Below, in pieces: positions 57,134-64,000 of a stretch of 64,000 nucleotides of DNA. The stretch is from Xiphophorus maculatus. Its lineage: Eukaryota > Chordata > Actinopteri > Cyprinodontiformes > Poeciliidae. Each line of letters opens with the position of its first letter. Within the stretch, counting starts at the first letter, position 1. The position numbers and the translations under genes are program-made. The notes below the pieces were generated by a model. That model did no database searches and was not told the DNA's origin. It saw only the letters and a list, made by a program, of their open reading frames with translations. The stretch lies in assembly GCF_002775205.1 (NCBI RefSeq), contig NC_036461.1, positions 7,725,015 through 7,789,014 on the forward strand, in the 5' to 3' direction.

Positions 57134-57168
57134 GATTTAAAGAGATACCTGTACAAACAGCTGCAAAG
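57134..57168 (+). CDS. lamtor3: lamtor3 exon 3
   Basis: A 35-base exon encoding DLKRYLYKQLQ plus two bases of a Ser codon, between CTACAG and the donor GTTGGT. Human has DLKRFLYKKLPS at this position. The reading continues open through the intron, but the conserved sequence resumes only at 57247, which fixes the splice. Confidence 0.88.
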
Positions 57169-57246
57169 GTTGGTGGTGTTGGAGAATCACAGTTATCAGT
57201 TCGGGGTTTCTTCAAAGTTGCTAAATCAGCTGTTTGTTCTCCTCAG

Positions 57247-57305
57247 TGTTGAAGGTCTTCACGCTGTTGTTGTCACAGACAGAGATGGTGTTCCAGTTAT
57301 CAAAG
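57247..57305 (+). CDS. lamtor3: lamtor3 exon 4
   Basis: This exon encodes SVEGLHAVVVTDRDGVPVIK, nearly identical to human (SVEGLHAIVVSDRDGVPVIK). It is the first strand-helix part of the roadblock fold. The acceptor is CCTCAG and the donor GTAAGA; it ends one base into a Val codon. Confidence 0.95.
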
Positions 57306-57463
57306 GTAAGACCGGGACTCCTGTGACAGTTGTTGTAATGGAAATGCTTTGATAACCTTTAAATGTATTATATGAGTTGCATATATTTTTCACATATAAT
57401 CCAAAATGAATGATTGAGATGGTTTCTATTTCTCTTATGTGGATGAATGCTGTATCCCTGCAG

Positions 57464-57597
57464 TTGCCAATGACAGCGCCCCAGTCCATGCCCTGAGACC
57501 TGGCTTCTTATCCACCTTTGCTCTTGCTACGGATCAGGGCAGCAAGCTTGGCCTCTCTAAAAACAAGAGCATCATCTGCTATTACAACTCCTACCAG
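57464..57597 (+). CDS. lamtor3: lamtor3 exon 5
   Basis: The exon encodes VANDSAPVHALRPGFLSTFA then LATDQGSKLGLSKNKSIICY and YNSYQ, the core of the domain and of the LAMTOR2 dimer interface. The acceptor is CTGCAG and the donor GTTAGA; it ends in phase 0. Confidence 0.95.
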
Positions 57598-57751
57598 GTT
57601 AGAAGATACATAATATTCTGGTGTTAGACTTGACCTCCTCAAACATATTTAATTTCTTTTTTTGTTCTTAATGTCTTGTCTACACAATGGCAAAAAAAAC
57701 GACGGAAGACTCAGGCTCGTTTAGCAGGCACTGAGTCAACCACAAACACTT

Positions 57752-57785
57752 GTGTGGGTGTGTGCGTGTGTGTGTGTGTGGGTGA
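57752..57785 (+). repeat. Short (TG)n microsatellite in lamtor3 intron
   Basis: A run of TG units with a few G interruptions, inside the 1-kb intron between exons 5 and 6. No other feature was seen in that intron. Confidence 0.9.
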
Positions 57786-58615
57786 GAGTGAAATGTGAGA
57801 TCATCTCTCTGACAATTGAAGCTTGACGTAAGATTGGGTTACCCAAAGGATGATTATTTTGAGCGAAGCATCAATAGAGTGTTTGCAAAAAGAATAGCAT
57901 CAATGAGTTATGATCACTCCACCAGACTTCCTTCTGCATGAAATGTTATAGTGGGAGCACAGCAAGAGAGATGTGTACATATGTGGGTCTGCAAGGCTCA
58001 ATGAGGTCAGGCAATACTGGGAAAAAAGGTGGGCCAAAATTCTATCACAGTGATGTGAGACTGATAAAGTCAGAGAGAAATGTTCTGGTGAAAGTGCTTT
58101 AGACAAGGTGGTACAAGTAGCTGTAAGGGGGGCTGTTTCCCATAACTGTAGATTAAATCATAGTGTAGCGTTAATACTAGAAACAGTGAATGTTTTTTTT
58201 CACAAATAGTATTAACCCCTAGCGTTTTTTGTCAGGATGCAACTTTGACTTCTTGAAAATACTCAAATACGTAAATCTGCATGTGGTTATTTTGTGTTTT
58301 CTTAAAACCTTCTGAAAAAGCACATTTAGATGTTGTGTGGTCTCCATTTAATGTTCCTAAATGACAAAAACATTTATGTTTCAAATTTCAAAAATGTTTT
58401 GTGATTGTGTCACATCAGCACCCAAGTCTGCAGTTTCCAATAACATCTTACCCTCTAGTTGATTATATTGATTATGGTACTTGATTTTGGTCCATGTTGA
58501 CATGATGGCATCATACAGTGTTGCTGGTTTATCAGCTCTGCATCCATTATGTTGGATTAAGCTGAGGATTTGATATTCTGCCTCCATGATCCCATGTTAT
58601 GTTTGTGCTGAACAG

Positions 58616-58679
58616 ATTGTGCAGTTTAATCGGCTCCCTCTGGTTATCAGCTTCATCGCCAGCAGCAACGCCAACACAG
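58616..58679 (+). CDS. lamtor3: lamtor3 exon 6
   Basis: It encodes IVQFNRLPLVISFIASSNAN then T. The acceptor AACAG precedes 58616, and the donor GTAAAA follows 58679 in phase 1. Confidence 0.94.
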
Positions 58680-58751
58680 GTAAAATGCATTGTTACAACC
58701 ATTTTAAAAGGTGGACAACAGCTGAGCTAAGATGTGTTTCTGTGTCCTCAG

Positions 58752-58825
58752 GCCTCATCATGAGTCTGGAGAAGGAGTTGGCTCCACTAATAGAGAATCT
58801 GAGGCAGGTGGTCGAGGTGACATGA
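58752..58825 (+). CDS. lamtor3: lamtor3 last coding exon
   Basis: It encodes GLIMSLEKELAPLIENLRQV then VEVT, the C-terminal helix, and stops at TGA 58823-58825. Human ends VVEVS. Polyadenylation signals AATAAA lie at 58950-58955 and 59006-59011. Confidence 0.95.
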
Positions 58826-58949
58826 GTTCAGATCGGCAGCAGATTGCACCAAATTACTCCCAACTCATCATATTCCTGTCGGTTTGCTGAGATGTTTATG
58901 TCATGTTGGGGAGATTTCTGTAGTTTCTCATTGTTTGTGGATCAGTTTA

Positions 58950-59011
58950 AATAAACTTTGTGCTCTGTTTGCCAAGGTTTCATTCTTCTGTTGAGTTAAA
59001 GTCTGAATAAA
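58950..59011 (+). terminator. lamtor3: lamtor3 polyadenylation signals
   Basis: Two AATAAA hexamers, at 58950-58955 and 59006-59011, lie 125 and 181 bases after the stop. A T-rich stretch suitable as a downstream element follows. Confidence 0.75.
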
Positions 59012-59125
59012 TGTTGAAATTTTGACAACTAAAATGGTGCTGCCTCTTTTTCTTATTTAGGTATTCATAATTGAATATTTTATTTGTCTGCAGCAAAGAA
59101 GAGTGGGTCAGAATAACTGCAACAA

Positions 59126-59170
59126 CCTGAGAGTCTGATGAAAACAGACTCTCAGGTCTGTTTTCATCAG
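59126..59170. repeat. Two overlapping, mutually exclusive perfect hairpins
   Basis: Hairpin A pairs CCTGAGAGTCTG (59126-59137) with 59145-59156 around a 7-base loop. Hairpin B pairs CTGATGAAAACAGA (59135-59148) with 59157-59170 around an 8-base loop. They share bases 59135-59156, so only one can form at a time. The block sits in the gap between the convergent lamtor3 and dapp1 polyadenylation signals. Confidence 0.95.
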
Positions 59171-59213
59171 AAAATTAAAGATAGATATACGACAAACAGT
59201 TTGATTATGAGTT

Positions 59214-59219
59214 TTTATT
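59214..59219 (-). terminator. dapp1: dapp1 polyadenylation signal
   Basis: AATAAA on the minus strand (TTTATT on +, within 'gtttttatttaatc') lies about 550 bases beyond the dapp1 stop. It would place the transcript end near 59200, roughly 180 bases from the end of lamtor3. Confidence 0.6.
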
Positions 59220-59769
59220 TAATCTATCAGAGACATTTCAGGAAGTTTTACTCCCACTTGAGATGAACAAATAATTACAATCACAAACATGTATAAAACA
59301 ATCTGACCCGGTGATCGGTACTGGTTCTGACTGCAATACAATGCTTCAAGCACATTCTGCTTCTACCCTCATTCCCCTGTTGAGTCTACAAAAGCTACAA
59401 GTCAGTCATAACTGTCAAATACAGCCAAAACCATTCTGTGTCCATCAAAACTACACTGACATGTCTAGGTTCACAGTTAACATTGTTTTGAAAGTGCACA
59501 TTGTAACAAAATAATTAATTTTTTTATCTACATAAAACATATTTGTGTGAATTTTGAAATGTTTTTTTTTTTTCTTCAGTGAGAACACTGCTGTACATAC
59601 AGTTTTAGTTCAGGAACTCTACAGAGCTGTTAAAATCCTTCAATAGGTTGTTCAAAGACCTCTTGTAAGATGTGTTGTGCAACATATTCCAGATCTGTCT
59701 CATTCCTTCAGGTATCCTGGTATCTTCTGTGAGAATGGAGCTATTTTCCTGTTTCTTCATGGATGACCA

Positions 59770-59793
59770 TCATCGCCCTTTTCTTATCTGAGA
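59770..59793 (-). CDS. dapp1: dapp1 last coding exon
   Basis: After the minus-strand acceptor CTTTCAG the frame reads Ser-Gln-Ile-Arg-Lys-Gly-Arg and stops at TGA (59772-59770). The SQIRK start matches the human last exon, but human continues for 17 more residues to ...FIFK. The fish protein is therefore predicted to end about 15 residues earlier, unless another last exon is used. The 3' UTR then extends to about 59200. Confidence 0.75.
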   Translation of the reverse strand, partial: SQIRKGR

Positions 59794-60179
59794 CTGAAAG
59801 CAAAGATTACAAAAGCTGATTTGAGAACATTGGATTCAGAAATGATGATGGTTTAAAAAAAAAGCCACGTTTGTTTTTTTTTTTTTCTTTTTCCAGCAAT
59901 GGTTGCAAATTTCCTATTTAGTGGTTGTGAAACAGAAGAGACGAGGAGCAGCAAGAAAGGAAATCGTATTACAGTAATAAGGAAGTAGATTTATGGTACA
60001 TAGGCTTAAATGTTTCAGACCCAAAAACAATGTGTTGTAATAATGGACTTTCCCTCAGCTGCTCAATCCATGTAATTCCCTCTGATAAAACTGGTAAATA
60101 TTGGCTCCTTTCTGGTGCCAATGAGAGGTTTAGGTATTACAGGTTTCATTTTGCCTCCTTTTTAAAGAAACCTTTTGCG

Positions 60180-60211
60180 AATTAGAAATGCAAAGGATTG
60201 CATTTCTAATT
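60180..60211. repeat. 14-bp perfect hairpin, 4-base loop
   Basis: AATTAGAAATGCAA at 60180-60193 pairs exactly with 60198-60211. It lies inside the last dapp1 intron. Confidence 0.93.
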
Positions 60212-60344
60212 TCCTTCTTTTTCCCAGAAATTGGACATTTTGGTAGTAAAAAAAGATGAATGATGTCCATATTCTTATATTTCTTTTCCTACTGACCGTA
60301 CCACAGATTAAATAATCCGTGTGAATCAGTCTGATGGAACTCAC

Positions 60345-60432
60345 CAGCTTCCAGTGGAGGATCTTAATCCATTCATCTGCCTCAACTCCTGTCTTTGCAC
60401 AGAGGTAAAATGTTCGATCGGGAAACACGAGA
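60345..60432 (-). CDS. dapp1: dapp1 exon: PH domain C-terminal part
   Basis: DAPP1 (Bam32) is an adaptor with an N-terminal SH2 domain and a C-terminal PH domain that binds PI(3,4,5)P3 and PI(3,4)P2, mainly studied in B cells. This exon encodes LVFPDRTFYLCAKTGVEADE then WIKILHWKL, the last strands and the C-terminal helix with the conserved Trp, nearly identical to human DAPP1. The acceptor is CTACAG and the donor GTGAGT at 60344. The exon joins in phase to 62869 (split Cys codon) and to 59793 in phase 0. Confidence 0.95.
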
Positions 60433-62868
60433 CTGTAGACACACAGAGACAGGCATAGCAAACATAGTAGTTTTAAATCAAGTAGAAAATGTCTGTTCAG
60501 AACTAAAAAACAATGGTAAATAAAAAATTAATAAAGTCAGTCAGCTGCAGTTTGTTTCCAGATTATTTCTGAAATGTTCATCTGTTAAAAATTTCTGCTC
60601 TGTTTTCCTCACCTCGCTCTCATTTTGTTCATTGGGGACTTTATTTGTTATCTTGTCTTCCTCTTTCAATTGTTAGTTTTTTGTCTATTTTATCAGCTTC
60701 CTCTTTAAGTTTCAGCTTTGCTTTAAGTCACTTTTTTTCTCCACACATTTCTCAATTTTGTTAACTCTTACGTTTTACATTTTCTCTCGTTCTTATGTTT
60801 CAATTTACAGAATAAAAGCAAACAAATTATTTTTGCCAGGTTAGACAAAAAACAAATCCCTTCTTTCCTGTTAAGACAGATGGGTTGAATGTGAAATTAT
60901 TTACATGACTGTACCGACAGCTGGAACTCAGGTCAGTTTCCTCCACTGTCGCCTTAAACTTCCCTTTTTTCGCACAAAAAATATCAATGTTTGAAAAAAA
61001 AAGTCAATATGGGGAACTCAGAACTGAGAAGAGGGTTTTGTTTATATCTGTGGGTGTTTTGGAGGGGTTCAAACTGCTGTAAAACAATAAAGAGGTTATG
61101 GGGACAACAATGTGTAAACCAGGATAACACACAGGATAGAGCACAGAGCAAAAGAAAAAACGGTATTTTTTCCCATAAGAAACAGAAACAATGTGGCAAT
61201 TTTTTTTTGCTTAACATGAGTTGTGTAATAGAAAATGTAGCACAGCTAAGGAGGCAGAAGTGGTAATAGTAACACAAAGTGTAGCTTATCTACTGACAGC
61301 ACAAATCTTTTCTGTTTATTTCTACACTTTGGAGATTATGAACAAAATCTAAAAAAAATCTAATTTTGGTTTGCAAAGGTCTCATGTTTTGACATAGAAA
61401 CACATTGGCACATTCACTCTTGACATTAACAGAAGCATATCATTTTTCGTATGCCCCACAGAGCCATTTGGAAATGTTTAAAGTCTGAATGTGAAGTTGT
61501 TCCACATTGTTCTGTTCCTAGTCCAATTTCTTTTTTAACTTTACATGTGGTTTATATCATTGGAAGACAGAGTGTACAATCCAGCTTGCAGCGGTGATCT
61601 GAACTTTCATTAGATATTAAATATCACTGTCTGATATTAAATCAGATGTAACACATCCTGTTTCAATTCAAATTATTTATCTTTGCTAAGTCCCACGATA
61701 ATGGTAATAAAAAAAATAACAATAAATAAAAAAATAAAAAAAAATCTTTTGGACAGTTTTCCTCTTTCAGACTCAAAAGTTCTAAAGCATTTTTTTTAGT
61801 ATTTGGCAGAATTGCCTTCTAATCCTCATGACTTGGGTGTAACATTCTGGTTATCCTCACAACATTGACTTAGTTACCATGAAACAACTTTGTAACAAAT
61901 GTGGTGGTATATTTAGTGCTTAGTGTACTTAGAAGCCTAATCTGGACTGGGACAATTTCCTGGTTGGCATCTTGGGATGTTACTTCAATGTTTTCTTTCC
62001 TTTTGATGTCATTTATTTTTGGAAGTACATCAGTCCCTCCAGCAGCAAAACACTTCCTCGGATAATGCTGTATTTGAAAGTTAGCTTAGAAGCTTTAGTT
62101 TTTATTTTCTCCAGATGTAACAATAGTCATTGTGGCCAAATACTTAAATTTTATTTCATCCAAGTATAAGATATATCTTCAAAAATTAGGGTAACTGGTT
62201 GCCAATACAGTCTAACTTTTTACATTGCCTCTTGAGTAAAGGCTTCTTCATCTCTGACGAGCCTCTCAGGTCATGTTTTTTAAATTACTTGTTTTGTTGT
62301 TAATGACACTATGTAACCTGCTTTAGCCAGGATTTTCTTCTGCTAGGAATGAGATGCTATTTTTACACCAGAAAACTTTCATCTCTAGGACAGAGAACCT
62401 ATTCCATGGTGACTGTATTTGTACATTATTGCTTAAATGCATTAACATGGCACCTTCAGTCATCTGGAAATTGTTTCCAAGGATGAACTATTCTTATCAA
62501 AGCTAGCAGTTCTCTTCCTGGTATCTTGTTTGATTTCTTTAGATATTTTCCGTGATATCACACAAAGAAGCATTGTGTTTGAGACTGTTGTACTAACATA
62601 GAGTACACCAAAAGGTGTGTCTTTATTTAAGTCATATGTGGTTGAATCATTAAAAGTTTTGACATAATGAGGGCTTTTCCCAGAACCCAAAAGGTTGTGG
62701 AGTTGTGGAAAACACTGGAGTACTTCTCTGTAAAATTTGTTTGACTTCCAGCTTATTATTGTTTTTGCTTAAATCTTATGTTTGACCCTTTTGTGCTATT
62801 TCTTTCCATTCGTTAATGACAAATGCTCCTTAAGTAAAAGATTCATAGCAACACAATAAGTTACGCAC
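60433..62868 (-). other. dapp1: dapp1 intron (about 2.4 kb)
   Basis: AT-rich intron with long T and A runs, for example an A-rich tract at about 61708-61743. No exon or clear mobile element was seen. Confidence 0.7.
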
Positions 62869-62954
62869 CAGAAACAGTTGACTTTGTCCTGAGAATAGTC
62901 AAACTGGACTGCAGAGCAAGATGTTAAATCCAGCGTCCGAATGGGTTCCTCACA
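62869..62954 (-). CDS. dapp1: dapp1 exon: PH domain middle
   Basis: It encodes CEEPIRTLDLTSCSAVQFDY then SQDKVNCF, matching human PEPIRILDLTECSAVQFDYS. The acceptor is TTGCAG and the donor GTGCGT. It starts in phase 0 and ends two bases into a Cys codon. Confidence 0.94.
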
Positions 62955-63103
62955 CTGCAACAAGGAACAGTGTAACTGATTAGATGCAAATATGGATTAA
63001 CTTGATCAACAGACAACACATACTAACATTTACCATTTATCAAATAATTAACCTGTCAAATAGTTATATCAAAGTATTAACCTGGAATGTGAAATAATCT
63101 TAC

Positions 63104-63166
63104 CGTTTTGTCTTTAAAGTACTTAAGTTCATTTCTATGGAGTGTAAACCACCTTTGTTTCCAATT
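63104..63166 (-). CDS. dapp1: dapp1 exon: PH domain phosphoinositide-binding loop
   Basis: Sixty-three bases encode NWKQRWFTLHRNELKYFKDK then T. The WKxRWF motif, with the basic residues before and within it, forms the 3-phosphoinositide-binding signature of PH domains. The acceptor is GACAG and the donor GTAAGA; both ends are in phase 0. Confidence 0.94.
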
Positions 63167-63339
63167 CTGTCAAAAAAAAGAAAACAAGTTTCAAATTTAT
63201 CTGTAAATTAAGAGTAAAAGTTAGATTTTAAGTAGCTAAGTCATAGTAAAACTGAAATCTCAGTTTCAGATAAATGTATCTGAGTATCCGATGATTGCTT
63301 TTCCAATGTGTAGAGATGGCCTTATTTCAATGTTCTCAC

Positions 63340-63387
63340 CTTCACAATTGCTCCTTGTTTCACCAGGTAGCCTTCCTTGGTTCCCAG
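63340..63387 (-). CDS. dapp1: dapp1 exon: start of PH domain
   Basis: Forty-eight bases encode LGTKEGYLVKQGAIVK, matching human SLGTKEGYLTKQGGLVK, the first strand of the PH domain. The acceptor is TTATAG and the donor GTGAGA. Exons for the SH2 domain and linker were not found between 63388 and 64000 and must lie past the right edge, so dapp1 is partial here. Confidence 0.93.
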
Positions 63388-64000
63388 CTATAATGACATA
63401 CTATGTGTCAGTAGAAAGGCAGGAGTAATATTTTAAGATAAAAAACCTTTTCCAGTTAAATGAAACTGAAGCAATGTTTGGAGACAACTTCATTCACCAA
63501 CCAAGACCCACAAATGATAAAATGAAAATACATTTCAAGCCTTTATTTTTTTGTGGTATTCATTATTATATGTTTACATATAACAAACACCCAAAATTTG
63601 TGCCTCAAAAATTTTAAACTTTAAATTAAATAAATAAAATAATCTATTTTAAACAAAAATGGCCAAACTCAGAAAGGCATTTTAATCTCTCTGCACTCAT
63701 TATTTGATTGAATCTCCATCTGGGGGCTCTGCTTGGTCTTAGAGCTTGGATCCATTAGAGACAAGCATAGAATGTAATAAATAGGACTGGAACTGACTTC
63801 TACATCTATTCACACCTACTACATGAGGAACATGTAAATGCAGAACTTCCTCTGGACATAATTTCCTTAAAAACGTCTGATTGGCTGACATTGCATATTT
63901 TGGCTGTGAAATTTAGCTTGAAATACACAAAAAGTTGGGTAAACTTTGGAAAGAAAGGTTTATTACAAGTTGGGATTGAGTGAAAAAGTAAATTTCTTTT
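63388..64000 (-). other. dapp1: dapp1 intron to the window edge
   Basis: AT-rich sequence with no recognisable SH2-type coding or other feature. Confidence 0.6.

Noticed and set aside
1..64000. CRISPR arrays, operons, phage or bacterial defence systems
   Set aside because: The window is vertebrate with spliced genes; no spaced direct-repeat array or prokaryotic gene organisation is present.

Overview
This is a eukaryotic, AT-rich window with spliced genes, almost certainly from a ray-finned (teleost) fish. The evidence is the coding content (vertebrate nrxn3, dio2, lamtor3 and dapp1, with diverged fish-like residues), the short introns, and many decayed fish-type repeats: Tc1-like transposons, non-LTR (LINE) tails, a piggyBac remnant, a tRNA-derived SINE head and an hAT-like MITE. 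The repeat style hints at a percomorph, perhaps a cyprinodontiform, but this is a weak inference. No prokaryotic features are present.

Layout. (1) 1-24.3 kb, + strand: the 3' half of neurexin-3, starting inside an alpha-neurexin intron. It has a beta-specific first exon (1914-2181), the sixth LNS/laminin-G domain on four exons including a 90-base splice-site-4 cassette, stalk exons, an 11.8-kb intron, and a last exon encoding the transmembrane segment and the PDZ-binding tail. (2) 24.3-32.3 kb: an intergenic spacer between the convergent nrxn3 and dio2 genes, rich in Tc1-like debris and perfect hairpins. (3) 32.3-40.7 kb, - strand: dio2, a selenoprotein with an in-frame UGA in exon 2, a 3.5-kb 3' UTR and a SECIS-like fold about 3.3 kb beyond the stop. 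(4) 41-55.6 kb: a gene-poor stretch with transposon remnants, a GC-rich block that could be a first exon, and a possible small membrane-protein ORF. (5) 55.6-59.0 kb, + strand: complete lamtor3. (6) 59.2-63.4 kb, - strand: the 3' part of dapp1 (PH domain); the SH2-encoding part lies beyond the right edge.

The genes do not form a pathway. nrxn3 is a presynaptic adhesion receptor, dio2 activates thyroid hormone, lamtor3 is a Ragulator scaffold at the lysosome, and dapp1 is a PIP3-binding adaptor. The nrxn3-dio2 convergent pair and the lamtor3-dapp1 neighbourhood are each known from other vertebrates; finding the two blocks joined here marks a rearrangement relative to the human map.

Most worth a second look: the nrxn3 last exon, where the splice-site-5 segment carries two apparent one-base losses and an early stop while a downstream acceptor restores the membrane-anchored frame; the distal dio2 SECIS; a pair of mutually exclusive hairpins in the roughly 200-bp gap between the lamtor3 and dapp1 polyadenylation signals; and an unusual number of perfect short-loop inverted repeats. 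I found no convincing new biological system.
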